A model generated the notes under the pieces. The model was not told the DNA's origin. It saw only the letters and a program-made list of their open reading frames with translations, and searched no databases. From Metaphire vulgaris (Eukaryota; Annelida; Clitellata; Crassiclitellata; Megascolecidae): a stretch of DNA of 64,000 nucleotides. Numbering within the stretch: the first letter of the stretch is position 1; each line of letters starts with the position of its first letter. Both the position numbers and the translations under genes were made by a program. Shown here one piece after another: positions 12,204 through 25,399 of the stretch. The DNA is taken from contig CM030853.1 of the NCBI GenBank assembly GCA_018105865.1, positions 730,501 through 794,500 on the forward strand, given 5' to 3'.

Positions 12204-12464
<261 letters not shown>

Positions 12465-12719
12465 ACATGTGATTTCATTTAGAGTGAATACTTAATTCTG
12501 ATCCGTGGACACCCGACTTAGTGTTAACCTCGCTCGGCGTCATAGCAATTTGGCCTAGTTATACTTACTTGCCTACTTTCTGCCTAGCTGCTGATTCGCT
12601 TACAGCGGCACAGAGGATCAAATCAAAGGAAATAAAGACAAATGACTTGGCGTTAATTAAGCGCATCTCCGTTTCTCTATCTCGGCTCATCCATCACATG
12701 ACGGAAGGTGGCGCTCTAG

Positions 12720-12721
12720 GA

Positions 12722-12754
<33 letters not shown>

Positions 12755-12814
12755 TGCATCGAACTAATGATGACGACGACGACGACATCGAAGGGGCGGA
12801 GGAGGAGGAAATTG

Positions 12815-12845
<31 letters not shown>

Positions 12846-12913
12846 ATTATATATATATATATAGTATATATAGTATATATAGTATATATATATTATATGC
12901 GCGTATGTGTGTT

Positions 12914-12965
<52 letters not shown>
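12720..12965. repeat. cluster of five simple repeats
   Basis: Within 250 bp there are (CGC/CGT)n at 12722-12755, (ACG)n at 12772-12786, (AAT/ATT)n around 12818-12845, (AT)n with TATAG units to 12897, and (GA)n at 12915-12964. Confidence 0.92.
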
Positions 12966-12966
<1 letters not shown>

Positions 12967-13009
12967 GCATGCACGACAATTGTTCGCTGATCTGCGCCAT
13001 GACAGTCGG

Positions 13010-13041
13010 TGACGTCAGACGTCAGAAGCGAAAGACGTCAC
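13010..13041. promoter_or_regulatory. cluster of CRE-like GACGTCA sites
   Basis: TGACGTCA at 13010-13017 is followed by two more GACGTCA cores within about 30 bp. CREB/ATF factors bind TGACGTCA. It lies 1.4 kb upstream of the minus-strand receptor, so a role there is possible but unproven. Confidence 0.35.
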
Positions 13042-13206
13042 AGAGGTCGAGAGAGAAATTAAATAACGCGTCATTTCGACAAGTCGAGGTGGTCTCCCCA
13101 TCAGCCGAGGAAGCAAGCACCTGCTGCCACCTGTCGACAGCGACAAAGACAAGTTGGCCTCTAAGCGGAGGACACGCGACTTTGGCCTCTTTCCTGTTCG
13201 AAGGAG

Positions 13207-13262
13207 ATGAAGAAGAAGAAGAAGAAGAAGAAGAAGAAGAAGAAGAAGAAGAAAAAAGAGGA
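13207..13262. repeat. (GAA)n microsatellite
   Basis: About 17 GAA units grading into GAGGA purine sequence up to about 13290. Confidence 0.95.
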
Positions 13263-13881
13263 GAAGAAGAGGAGGGAGGAGGAGGAAGACGCAGTCTTCA
13301 CAGATTGACCGAGATCAGAGAGTACGAAAATTGCGCACAATGTACGGTGAAGACATGTAGAAGCATAAGATGGACGATTCATCTCAGACAGTATACTAAT
13401 TAATGCATCCGGTCTAAGTAAGGATCGAATCCATCCAGCCGGATAAACCGAATCCATTACGCCGTAAGGGATGCATACGATTACGGTCTCGTCGAATTTA
13501 TTCTTCCCAGCGTCGTCTCCCTGCAGGATCTGTGATTGACAGCTGAGGAGGCATTTCTCATCAGGCAGACGTCTTAAAACGAACGACAACGCAGCAGCAG
13601 CAGCAGCAGACGACGACGATGTAGCGAAGATGACGCAGACTGTCGCGGTATCTTCACCGTAATTGTCCAATCACCGGACGACCTTTCCATGTCTCTCTCT
13701 CTCTCCATCAGGTCACGTGGATAGAGGAGAGGGAGCTGGGTGGTTTGCTGTTATTGAAAAACAGAGCAGTGTTTTCAGTGGATTCGAGAGCCGGGAGCAA
13801 ATAGGAAACGGTCGTAGGGGGTTTCCGCCGTACAAAGAGTAGGCGACAAGTCAGTTCAGTGGTCCGATGTAACGGCAACGA

Positions 13882-13900
13882 AGGTCAAAGGTCAAAGGTC
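13882..13900 (+). promoter_or_regulatory. tandem DR1 nuclear-receptor half-sites
   Basis: Reads AGGTCA A AGGTCA A AGGTC, three half-sites each spaced by one base. DR1 spacing is the preferred target of HNF4/RXR-type nuclear receptors. No adjacent gene is recognised, so function is inference. Confidence 0.4.
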
Positions 13901-14083
13901 GTCGGCGCCTCCCTCGAGGCCACTCCGTCAATGCTGTCGTCCGCCGGGAGATGGTTTTCTTTGGAACGCCGGTCGGAAGTTGTCCTCGGTTTCTTTTCAA
14001 ATGGCCAGAAGTGGAACGAATTGGATGGAAACGACTTGAGAACGAAGAGATGCTGTCAGCGTCCTTTCGTCTTTGCCGTCCAC

Positions 14084-14291
14084 CATTGGCGTAGCCACAG
14101 GGGGAGGTGGGGAGACGGTCGTGGGTGGGATTTGCGAAAAACCGTTGAGATATTTTATATTTATATTTGGGGAGAGGGGGGTTGGTACTACGATCGAATG
14201 CTTCTTTGACGACACATTTTGCTCGTCTAAGACTTTTTTACCCGAAAATGTCGATATGCCCCCACTATTCCGGAACCTGGCTACGCCACTG
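14084..14291. mobile_element. hAT-type MITE (family B)
   Basis: Ends CATTGGCGTAGCCA and CCTGGCTACGCCACTG are inverted. The flanking octamers CCGTCCAC and ATGTCCAC match at 6 of 8. No coding capacity. Confidence 0.75.
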
Positions 14292-15319
14292 ATGTCCACC
14301 CCCCCCAAATAATCGAGAGAGGAGACTTATCCACCAGAAACTTTCTCTCTCTCTCTCTAACTAACTGCCCTTCTGTCGGTTCGACTCTTATAAGAGTTAT
14401 TACAGTCGCATTTGGCCATAACATTTTTACCGTAAATACCTATAGCATTGCAGAGTTCGGTGTACACAAAACTATTCGGATTGTTCAGTCTCCTACTTGC
14501 CAAGGGAGGGGGCTTGACGAGTCTTAACCCCACCCCCCACCCCACCCCCCCCCCCTCCCCCCAACCCCAACTCAACTAGTCTAAGAGCTAATTACCTTGA
14601 AAGAACCGCAAATGTAAGACAGAATCTGACTAAACATTAAGAGTAAGTGTGGGTTTGGAACTCTATTAGAACTTCGTTTGTAACGCGTATTCGGCTATAT
14701 AAAGTACCGCAATGTACTGTACGGTCCCGTGTTAGGCGGCCCTTCGGTTGGGATTGCATTGGATATAACGTCGTGCCTCGGATATGACGTACTAGATATT
14801 ACAGACCCCCTCCAAGTACGTTATAACGAAGCTCTACTGTATAGAATATAGATTTAGGTAAGCTCGGAGGGGGGAAGCTGTCGGAAACTGTGCGATAGAA
14901 TGATCGTCGAACGCCTTTAGATGGGCTTCCACTCCATCTAACCGATCAAATCCCGCAGTTAAGATAGGTTGGGTTAATCCACGTCACGAAATGGAATTGG
15001 TCAACACCGTTTTATGAAGATTGGTCGACATTTGCCGATGACGAACGATGCTGATCGATAGTTTTATGGCGATTGATCAGGTCGCTTGGATCATAACCGA
15101 TCCTATGCGCTCTGGAGGCAGGACTTTCGCGACGGGTGTAGAGGAGGAGGAGGGCTGGGCCGACGTGCTTTGCATCTTACGAGGTCTTAAGCCAGGAATT
15201 CGTTTTTTCTCCGTCGTCGCAGGGCAGAGCCCCTTCTCCTTCGCCTTCTAATCCTCGGTCTCGCTCCCTCCGGGTCTCCCCCGTCGTCTCCCTCGGGGCG
15301 TTATCCGTCTCGTCCCGGA
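14292..15319. other. intergenic with a pogo-like end
   Basis: Contains a C-rich tract at 14527-14570 and, ending at 14839, TTATAACGAAGCTCTACTG followed by TA. That is the same terminus as the pogo/Tigger-like element at 20690-21598; its partner end is not clear. Nothing else seen. Confidence 0.4.
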
Positions 15320-15575
15320 GAGAGGCAGAGAGAGACCGAGAAAGAGAAGAGAGAGAGAGACAGAGGGAGATAGAGAAAGAGAGAAAGAAAGAGAGACATG
15401 CAGAGACAGGTCTAGTCACAAAGAGAGACAGAGAGAGAAACAGAAAGATAGAGAGAAAGAGACAGACATGCAAATAGAGACAGAGAGAGAAAGAGACAGA
15501 CATGCAAATAGAGACAGAGAGAGAGAGACAGAGACAGACATGCAAATAGAGACAGAGAGAGACAGAGACAGACAG
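15320..15575. repeat. GA-rich minisatellite with repeated ATGCAAAT
   Basis: A purine-rich block of AGAGACAG-type units. The phrase GACATGCAAATAGAGACAG recurs at 34- and 38-bp intervals, placing the octamer ATGCAAAT at 15468, 15502 and 15540. A decayed unit precedes them near 15397. Confidence 0.85.
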
Positions 15576-15834
15576 ACTGACAAAAATCCGTCAGTGTCCT
15601 TAACCTGCCACGGCGGAAAACAGCAAAACGATTGATCTGTTCTGTCTGTCTCTCTTCTCTCTTTCTTTCTTTCTTTCTCTGTCTTTCTTCTGCATTGTTT
15701 AGTTTTTTTACTACCGACCGACCAGATGGTATCGACGCAAATATCGATACGATTCCTTCAATGAAGAAATGAACTGCGCATATAGGCCTACATATAGGAC
15801 GCGCGGGTCATGAAGAGGGTAAAAGAGTCGTTAA

Positions 15835-15908
15835 CCCCCCTTAACTGGGGATCCCGGATATATCCGTCCGTTTTACATTGAGTTACAGTTAAATACACGG
15901 TTAAGAGG
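15835..15908. mobile_element. ~74-bp piggyBac-type mini-MITE, copy 1
   Basis: Flanked by TTAA on both sides (15831-15834 and 15909-15912). The ends are C-rich then TTAACTGGGG on the left and CGGTTAAGAGG on the right. piggyBac elements insert at TTAA and have termini starting CCC. Copies 2 and 3 are at 47458-47529 and 48746-48817. Confidence 0.78.
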
Positions 15909-15912
15909 TTAA

Positions 15913-17415
15913 TACGTAGCATTGGGTTCTCACTGTATCTGCGTTCTCTAACCTGGTTCGTTTCCTCGCGTCCGCCCAAAGAACCTTCGATCTGTCCGCG
16001 TGTCTGCATGGCGATTATTTAGGTCCCTTATCTGTAATGTCGTTAGCGTCGATGCATAATATAAATCGTCCTCGTCCATAGAGATTATACAATCGAAGCC
16101 TATTCGGTCACTGAATCGCGGTCCTTTTACTCTCTAGCCTCTGACTATGTTACTGCGCTATATAAATTGTCGTTTAAACTAAACTAAACTAAACTCTAGA
16201 TTCCACATTACTGCGCACTGGAAGCAGCTTCGTAACACCCCCCCCAACACCCCCACAATTTGAGACCAACCCCAACCCCAAATACCCGTCAATCTCAGCT
16301 ATGGAATGACCTTTTTTGCTTGTCAGACTTTTTGGCAGGGGACCCCAGAATTTACCGACGCCCCTCCCCCAAATTTATAATCTTAGAAATAACCCTGGTC
16401 TATTGTGCTTGGCGCAGTCTAAACTCTAGAGCGACATCAAAATTCACCGTGCGTCTCGAGTGACATAAATAAGGTATAGATGCGAGTCCTGTCAGATGAC
16501 ACAAAGCCGGTGCCGTTTACTATAAACAAAGGCGGTGTCGACGGAGCATCTGACTTGGTCGGGGAGAGACTTTAAAGGAGTAAATAACTGAACAAACTCT
16601 CAACCGTCGAAGCGGTCAGAGAGTTTGGGGGTCTCGCCAAACCAACAGGGGACGATTTTCAGCGCAGATATCCATGGGTTGGGTTAATCCAAGGGTTATT
16701 GGGCTGGGTCGGAGAATAAGTCATGGTTTAAGAAATTGCATTGTAGGCCTATTACGGTGGGTTGAGTTGGGTTTGGGTCAAGAAACCTATATATTACCGG
16801 CATGGTTAGGTTGGAGATGTGATTGGCTGGGTTGGAATCTGGACATCAAAGAAACCGTCAGAAGCTGCGATTTCAGACAACTCTTCAAAGAAGAGCGTTG
16901 ACACTAATTGCCACTTTAATTAAAGGCCTAATATCAGGCGATAGATATTTCGGAAAAGTTGGCAATTTGAGAACTTGCGATATCTTCGTCTTCAGACCCA
17001 ACAAGAGTCACAATGCAAAATGTCAGAAGTTGAACAGCCATTAAAATTATTTTGGCGAGAATGGCGACCCTCCCCCAATTCCAGGCAAATGGAAAATTGG
17101 GTTGGTTTCAAAATAATCACCCAACTGCGTCTGTTCTGTTCACGGCGTAATTTTTAAAATAAATTCCTTGATTATTCTTCCACTTTTAGTCTTTCGAAGA
17201 CAGGTGCATGGGCCTCTTTTTATTATGCAGTCGCATTTGACCATAACATTTATACCGTAAAAAGTCAAGTATTCCGACCGTATATGTCATTCGGTTTATG
17301 TCAGGTCTAAGAGGCTAACGGTCGGAAGGCGGTTTTATCGTGGAGGGTTGGGAAACCTCGACAGGTCTCGACGCAAGCAGCGAAATTCGTCTTGTACTGT
17401 AAGTAAATCTGTGTG
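15913..17415. other. intergenic, nothing recognised
   Basis: Contains a GCGCTATATAAA retroposon-type tail at about 16148 followed by TAAAC units, and short CCCC-rich tracts near 16240-16280. I see no gene. Confidence 0.35.
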
Positions 17416-17418
17416 TGT

Positions 17419-17511
<93 letters not shown>

Positions 17512-17697
17512 CAGAGAGACAGAGAGAAGAAGATCATCTGCTACAACAGCCAAGGTTTCATTGCCTTTATTATTATCTGCTACGGCGCGCTATAAAAGTC
17601 AGATGGAAAATATGATAACGACGACGACGACGACGACGAAGCAACAACAACATCAAAGATTACTACAATCGTATACAGTAAGTGTTAGAGCTGAGAG

Positions 17698-17745
<48 letters not shown>
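17419..17745. repeat. two (GA)n arrays with (ACG)n between
   Basis: (GA)n at about 17420-17525, (ACG)n at 17616-17639, and (GA)n again at 17699-17745. Confidence 0.96.
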
Positions 17746-17746
<1 letters not shown>

Positions 17747-17803
17747 ACGGAATAAGTTTAGACACAAAATGACACTAACATTTTATATTTCTTTGGCCGA
17801 ACA

Positions 17804-17990
17804 CAGTGGCGTAGCCAGGATTCAGGAATAGGGTGGCACACCCCAATGGTCGTACATTAACGAAATCGCTCCGGATTCTCTGCACCATCGTTTCCCGAGA
17901 AATATTATATACATATACTATATATACTCTATATATACTATATATATACTCTATATATACTCTCTATATATACTCTATACCCTCATACAG
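17804..17990 (+). mobile_element. hAT-type 5' end, then TATATAC array
   Basis: CAGTGGCGTAGCCAGGATTC at about 17804 is a clear left terminus, but no matching right end follows. From about 17905 to 17985 the DNA is a TATATACTCTATATATAC array. The element may be truncated by the repeat. Confidence 0.5.
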
Positions 17991-18449
17991 AGGGCATAGC
18001 ATATATCAACAGTTGCCCCGCTCTGTCTGCTCCATAAGCTTATAGTCGACCATTGAGAAAGCAAAGAGGGAGCCAGCCGCCATTCCGTTGCTGTCTCATG
18101 AAGAATTCAGACTCAGCTATCTTGGCTCGCCATTTAAGCTGCGCTCACAATAAAAACACGCCTTTTCAAACGAAAACAGCGCCTTGTCCAGAAAACGAAA
18201 ACAGAATTGGAAATACACGCGGAAACCCTCCCTCCCACCTCCTCCTCCTTCTCCTCCTTCAACTCCATCCCCTCCCTCCCAATGCCAAACGTCCTCACGT
18301 ATTAGGCTAATCGGATTTCAACTCATCCGCTTTCCGCTAAATCAGACTTCTACTTCCAGGGCCTGTTATTATTATTCTGAGGTGCGTCGAGAACATCGAG
18401 CGCTTTCTTTTTCTCTTCGAAATTATCACAACTTTTTCAAACTGTTGAC

Positions 18450-18575
18450 GAGAAGAAGAAGAAGAAGAAGAAGAAGAAGAAGAAGAAGAAGAAGAAGAAG
18501 AAGAAGAAGAAGAAGAAGAAGAAGAAGAAGAAGAAGAAGAAGAAGAAGAAGAAGAAGAAGAAGAAGAAGAAGAAG

Positions 18576-18605
<30 letters not shown>
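18450..18605. repeat. (GAA)n, ~52 perfect units
   Basis: An uninterrupted GAA tract of about 155 bp, long enough to form stable triplex DNA. It is unusually pure compared with the 7.8 kb block. Confidence 0.98.
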
Positions 18606-18606
<1 letters not shown>

Positions 18607-18915
18607 TCAAAACAGTTATAGCACAGAATTTCACGATTAGAATTTTTACCTTCAAAATGGACCGAACGAGTTCAAAGGTCAACAGAAGAGACTTGAACAC
18701 TGCAGCTTAGCCATGCATAAAGTATAAAGTAAGCGAACATTAGTTACAGTGGAAATTCGTTATAACGTACTCGGTTATAACGTATACTAATTTGAAATTT
18801 GCGCCATCTCCTCCGAAGACAGCATAAAGCATTGGTCGCCGTTCTCAGTATGATAGGTGAGTCCGACAGGGGGCTCAGTGGAGGATCCACAGGGGAGGGA
18901 CCAGCGCCCTATTAA

Positions 18916-19100
18916 CAGTGACGGCTCCACCGGGGGCCAGGGGGCCCGTGCCCCCTATTGAGTGCCTGCCCCCCCAGTGGCCCCCCTGTTGGGACCCTAT
19001 ACTTAATGCCACATACATTAAACAACAGATGGTTGGCCCCATGATTAGAAGTTGCCACCCCAACCCCCCTCCCACTTGACAAATCCTAGAGCCGCCACTG
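18916..19100. mobile_element. hAT-type MITE, intact (family A)
   Basis: Ends CAGTGACGGCTC and GAGCCGCCACTG. The perfect 8-bp target duplication CCTATTAA lies at 18908-18915 and 19101-19108. A partial family A 3' end follows at about 19160-19240. Confidence 0.88.
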
Positions 19101-19452
19101 CCTATTAAATGCCTGGCGTCAGCGGTCCCGATGCTTTAGTCAGACTAGTCCAGGCTTATGAACAAGTAATCGTCCCGTGCTTAGAAGTTTAGAAATTGCC
19201 AACCCCCCTCCCCCACTTGCAAAATCCTGGGTCCGCCACTGGCCATCCTCTTGTCAGAACAGCCTTTAGCGCATAAAAGCACTGAATGAGCATTTGTATA
19301 GCGCCGCAGTGGCAGCTTTAAGATGAGAAGGAAAATACTGTAACACTCCATTCCTTTTGAATTATGCAAATCGAGTGAGGCGCGGTGTCCGTTTACACGC
19401 CAATCGGTAATCATTTGACGACAGACTGTAGAAAGAAATTATTGTGCAGAGC

Positions 19453-19784
19453 CAGCGGCGTAGCCAGGATTTCCGGAAGGGGTGGGTTTGGTTTTGACTT
19501 TTGACCATAACCAACTTTCAAAAAATTTTGGCAGGCAAAAAAGGTAATCCTATGTATCTGTCCTATGTATTTCCTTCTAAAATTTTTCCTTTCACATGCT
19601 GACAAGCAAAAAGGTCGTCACGCCTATGGCGCTTTAAAAATTAATTTTGGTCTGCAGCCCCAAGGGGGGTTTGACCCTCAAAACCGCGTCAGAAAAAATT
19701 TAAATACATGGAAGCTCATTACACAATTTTTTGTCGGCACCCAAGAGGGTTTTAACCTCCAAACCCCCCTTGGCTGTGCCACTG
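19453..19784. mobile_element. hAT-type MITE (family B)
   Basis: Ends CAGCGGCGTAGCCAGG and GGCTGTGCCACTG. Flanks TGCAGAGC and TGCAGGAC match 6 of 8. It contains CCCAAG(A/G)GGGTTT-type internal repeats and has no coding capacity. Confidence 0.7.
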
Positions 19785-20689
19785 TGCAGGACTAATTTCT
19801 AGTAGGCTATGTGTCTTTTAGCGGCTGGCAGTAGGTCTACCTGGAAACCTCACGCCCTGTGTAATTTGTTAATGGTTCTCAAATCTCATCACTATTAATT
19901 TCTCCACAAGCATTTACAGCATTAATTAATCTATTATAGCGTTCTTATGCATTATTAATAAATTAATTAATCATTCGATTGCGTATGCTTGTGTACAATT
20001 AAAATTCTAATATTTTCTTTAGGTTTTTATGCCCTGTAGGCTAGAGGGGCCATAATGGCAGATTGACGATAGCTGCTCAGGCGTTATCTCAAATTAATGA
20101 TGCCTCACAATGACATCGCCTGCACGCTATCCGTCGATTTCGGCCTGCATTAGGCATATACTGTACACGCCAAAGCCCTGCTTTCGTCAGAACTCAAGGA
20201 GAAAACCAGTTTCTCTTAATTCACTGCATCTTTGTCATTTAGGACGCGTTTCAAAACTTTCAATTGGGAATTTTTGCCCGTTGCTATGCTCGTAAGTCCA
20301 GTGGCGTAGCCAGGGTTCCAGACTGCGGAGCTGATACAGCCCGTGGGGGGAGGGGGGTCGTCGGCCACAACAACTGGTCGGAGATAACTGATAAATAAAC
20401 TCGGATTAAAATGCTCAAAAGCTAATTGTTTATAGGTTCTGACGACAAATCACCTCAAACCCATCCACCCCACCCTGACAAAAATTTCTAACTTAGGTCT
20501 CTATATAAAAGCTGCTTGTATAAAGCTCCATTGCGCAATTTCCACAAGTGCTAATCACTAATAATTATGCACTTTTATCACTAATAATTTATCACTAATT
20601 TATCACTTTTATCACTAATAATTATGCCTAGCAAAGGTATCAATCTAAAGACAAAGGTATCAATCGATGACATTAATGCGACCGAGGTA
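19785..20689. other. intergenic
   Basis: AT-rich. It holds an isolated hAT-type left terminus, CAGTGGCGTAGCCAGGGTTC, at about 20300, and repeated ATCACTAATAATTATGC phrases near 20550-20630. No gene seen. Confidence 0.4.
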
Positions 20690-21433
20690 CAGTAGAACTT
20701 CGTTATAACGTACAGTATTTCGTCCTGTTAGTGATAGATTTCAATGACCATATTCAGCCACTATCTTTAGCATTCTTCACTACATTGATATCAATCGCTA
20801 TTGCAAACATAGGCCATCACCTTCTGCATTTAGGACGCCTCGTACATGACAACCTTCGTTATTCTATAATACTAATAATGCATAGAATTTGTGCAAATTC
20901 AACCGCATTTTTGGAACTTATTTCGTCGTGTTAGAGATCGATTTCAAGTATCATATTTAGCGACTATCTTTAGCATCCTTTAATACATCGATATCAATCG
21001 CAATTGCAAACTTAGGCCATCGTCTTATGTATTTATAGCGCATCCAGCATGACAACCCCCGTTATTCCATAATGCTAATAATGCATAGGATTTGTGCAAA
21101 TTCAACCGCATTTTTGAAACTTACAGTGTAGGCTACTTAGTGGGTCTGTAAAATTTACGTTGTATCCGATGTATTACGTTATGTCGAATAGCATCGAACA
21201 CGTTGGCGCATCACACGGGTTCGTACATTACGATACTTTATAACAGAGAATACGCAATAGCCGATTCATTCGGGGCCGTAGCTAGGGTTTTCGGCGCCCG
21301 GGGAAAGATTTATGCTTTGCGCCCCTAAATTTCGGTGATGACCTTTTTTTAGTCGTCACAGAGTTTGCTTATCCATTTAATTTCGGGCTGATGACCTTTT
21401 TTGTGTTTAGTTGTCACAAAGTCACAAAAGACC

Positions 21434-21493
<60 letters not shown>

Positions 21494-21598
21494 TCTTTTT
21501 TCTCATCCAAGATGCGCCCCTCCACCGGTCGGCGCCGGCGGCTTGCCCCCTGCCCCCTAGTTGACGGCTCTGGAGTCATTTATATCGAAGTTCTACTG
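20690..21598. mobile_element. pogo/Tigger-like element with nested insert
   Basis: Starts CAGTAGAACTTCGTTATAAC and ends with the inverse, ATATCGAAGTTCTACTG. Each end abuts TA (20688-20689 and 21599-21600), the Tc1/mariner-pogo target. Two ~180-bp internal segments, starting near 20730 and 20936, resemble each other (CATCGATATCAATCGCAATTGCAAAC type), so there is a tandem duplication. From about 21270 a GCGCCC-rich hAT-like piece with (ATT)n at 21435-21492 is nested. No transposase frame is left. Confidence 0.72.
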
Positions 21599-21813
21599 TA
21601 TAACTATAAACAAGTCTATAGATATTCCTACTGATTCGGGTTAATCGTTGAGCCCGCGAAAACGCAGATGACTCGGATTTTCGTCTCAGGAAGAGAAAGC
21701 GCCACCTGGTGACAGAAAGTACGTTAGCGCTGTTTTTCGCCGGTCGCTCAGAAAATTCGTTCTACGAATCGAATCCCTGTTAACCAGACGGACGTCAGTC
21801 TATAGACACACAT

Positions 21814-21879
<66 letters not shown>
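21814..21879. repeat. (CAG)n microsatellite
   Basis: 22 uninterrupted CAG units, not inside any gene I can recognise. Confidence 0.97.
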
Positions 21880-21880
<1 letters not shown>

Positions 21881-22126
21881 TTATGCCGAGTAAACGGCAG
21901 CGTGGATGCGGGCGAAACAACCGACGGACGCAGTCGAGGCTTGGGTGCATTGGGAGGGGCGGGGGTGTCGTGGTTGTTGAGGGGTGGGGGTGGGAATGGA
22001 AGGCGGGAGAGGGATGAGTAAAGGGGAACTTGAAAATAGAAGACTGAATTCGATGCATTTTTCACTCAGAATGTGGTTGAATAAAGCCTGCGTCGCATAC
22101 TAGTTGTTTACAAAATACCATTATTC

Positions 22127-22139
22127 TCATCATCATCAT

Positions 22140-22233
<94 letters not shown>

Positions 22234-22253
22234 ACAACAACAACAACAACAAC
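22127..22253. repeat. (ATC)n then (AAC)n
   Basis: About 34 ATC units run straight into 7 AAC units. A separate (ATT)n lies at 22757-22801. Confidence 0.96.
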
Positions 22254-22757
22254 ATCAGCATCCATGCAATTTACGTTGCCGTGAACAAAGTGCAAATTGA
22301 TTCTGTTTGTCTACAAAAACTCTAGAAATTCTCTGCGTCTTCTTCTTCAGTTCCACCGTAGACGGTCTGAATTATTTTAAAAAAAAGAATCATCAAACTG
22401 ATCCACTTACGCAGCAGTTGTTGAAGCGCCTCTTTACAGTTGACTGGCTTCGTACCCCCCCTCCCGCCCCCAGCACATCAAGCGGAAGGCGTCGCTACAT
22501 CGGCCGTGCCTAATTAACGCATGCATTGACCGACGGCTGAGTTGTCGTAAATGTAGTCGTTGTTGTTGTTGTTTTAATCATCCCTCAGTGGTGTAGTCTC
22601 AGATATAAGTTCATGACCGTTTTCAATTTGCTGTCCCCAGATTTTGCACAATTTCCAATTTCTGCTTTTCACATAAAATCCTGCGACGGTGCTTTGGTTT
22701 AGTCTGCGTCTATGGAATGCAGGAAGAAATATAAAAGACGCTAGAGAAGTTACATTA

Positions 22758-22801
<44 letters not shown>

Positions 22802-23269
22802 GCCTAATTATGAACTTCTATCGTAGCCTAAAATTTCGGAGACCGCTCCACAGAAGACGTGAGGCCCGTGTGCCCCTATTGAATGCCTGGTCCTCAGTGC
22901 CCCCCATCGAGGGTGATTTTCTTCCTGTATGTGCTGATTTATGAAAAATAGTTAGCCCTCTTGTAGAGAAGTTGTCACCTCGATCAACGGCCCCTTCTTG
23001 TCGTATATCCGGAAGCCGCCACTGACCAATTCTAATGCTTAATGGCATCGATCGATGTTACTCCAAATCCATGCCGCAAAAGACCGGGTAAACATTCCAG
23101 AGATCAGTTAGAGTGGTAGTCGAAATTAGAGAAAATAGATGAAGAAAATAGATAGAAACTTTAGATTGATAGGCAGTTGGGATTAGCCATTAAACAACAC
23201 ATGGTACTTTCCCCAACGGGAGTTGCCACTTTTACTATAACATCGGATGAATGGCCTAATAATGCCTGT
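22254..23269. other. intergenic with a decayed family A MITE
   Basis: 22845-23025 resembles the family A hAT MITEs (GGCCCGTGTGCCCCTATTGA inside and GCCGCCACTG at the right end) but is heavily diverged. Nothing else seen. Confidence 0.4.
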
Positions 23270-23773
23270 TTAGTGACCTAATAGCGAAAGGTCTGTTTCT
23301 TGATTTCTTTTGTTAAGAATTTGTTCAAACAGAGAATCAAATACATTTTCGATTTGAACGACTGTTGAATAAACGGTTGCAAACGTCTCGCCACTTTTAT
23401 GTTCGTCCAAGTTTTTATCAAGCTTTTCTCCGATTTCCCAACGGGCCAGTTTCAAAGTGCTTATGTGTATCAGTAGTGAACGGATGGACCAGGAAGAAAG
23501 TACAGAAGACGCGGGATCAAAATGAAAAATTACGAAATTCCGAGGGGAACTGTTTGGACCTTTTTCAAGCGACATATCACATGAATTAGTAATGTCCGTA
23601 TCCGTGGAAACATGACATGTGTCGCTTTCAATATTAAGGGACAGATCGGTCCCACGCTGCGCCGTTGAGAGTGGAATGCAGAGATGATCATCAAAGGACC
23701 AGAGGTTAAACGCTGCTAGACTACCTCGGGTAGCAAATGACAAAACATTCAAACGCGAAAGTTTCTATTTTAC
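23270..23773 (-). CDS. unrecognised 160+-codon open frame
   Basis: The minus strand stays open for about 167 codons in sequence of mixed composition, without repeat bias. There is no in-frame ATG until about a third of the way in, and an in-frame stop lies just upstream, after which AAATAG could serve as a splice acceptor. Residues include NLWSFDDHLCIPLS and a charged segment WEIGEKLDKNLDEHKSGE. I recognise no domain. It could be an exon of an unplaced gene, a decayed transposon frame, or chance. Confidence 0.2.
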
Positions 23774-23895
23774 AGGGGAATAGGAATGAACTTACCAAAT
23801 GTAGATTCGATTGCGGCGTACATACGTTAGAATACGCTTAAATTGACGCAAAAATTAAGCCTATATCTAGGATAAAATATTTTACGCTTGGAAAA

Positions 23896-24165
23896 GCACC
23901 TAGGGCCATCCATAAATGACGTCACGCACTTAGGGTCCAAACATTTGTGACTGTGTGTTACGAATGGGGGGGGGGTTAGCTGAAATGTGACGTCACATAA
24001 CAGTAATTTTTTTAGGTGGCGATCATTTTTTTGGTTGTCGGTGCTTTGGGAAAAGGAAAAACTATCCGGTGAGAAAGTTTTCTGTGGAGGGGGTGATGGG
24101 TGGGTAAGGAATCTGACACGATAGCCCTTCCCCCCAACCAAAAATTCCTGGCGACGCCTCTGCCT
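23896..24165. mobile_element. composite MITE fragment
   Basis: Starts GGGCCATCCATAAATGACGT, shared with 5818 and, inverted, with about 39230. A second GTGACGTCACAT palindromic site follows at about 23986. The right part ends CCTGGCGACGCCTCTG, a hAT-type terminus, so two elements seem joined. Confidence 0.5.
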
Positions 24166-25127
<962 letters not shown>

Positions 25128-25399
25128 CGGTGATCGAGGGATCCAACCTTAAGATCTCTGATCCATTGTATAACAGGTCTATAGACAACAAAAATACAAT
25201 GTTTTTCAATTGGCGTAGCGTATCAATGTTTCAGTTGGGCAGGGATGGTTTGTGTCCAAAATGCAATAAAACTCACTTTAAGATTAAATTAAAAATTGTT
25301 GGGGTACCAGGCAAAATTCTGAACCAAGTTTAGAAATACAGGAGGGGATTGGTTACATTCTTGCGTAAAGTGCCATGAACAGCGGACATCATCCTGTAG
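25128..25399. other. left flank of the satellite
   Basis: Unique-looking sequence. It shares TTTCAGTTGGGCAGGGATGG with about 26010 and CAGGCAAAATTCTGAA with about 27168, so the satellite probably expanded inside a larger repeated element. Confidence 0.4.
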
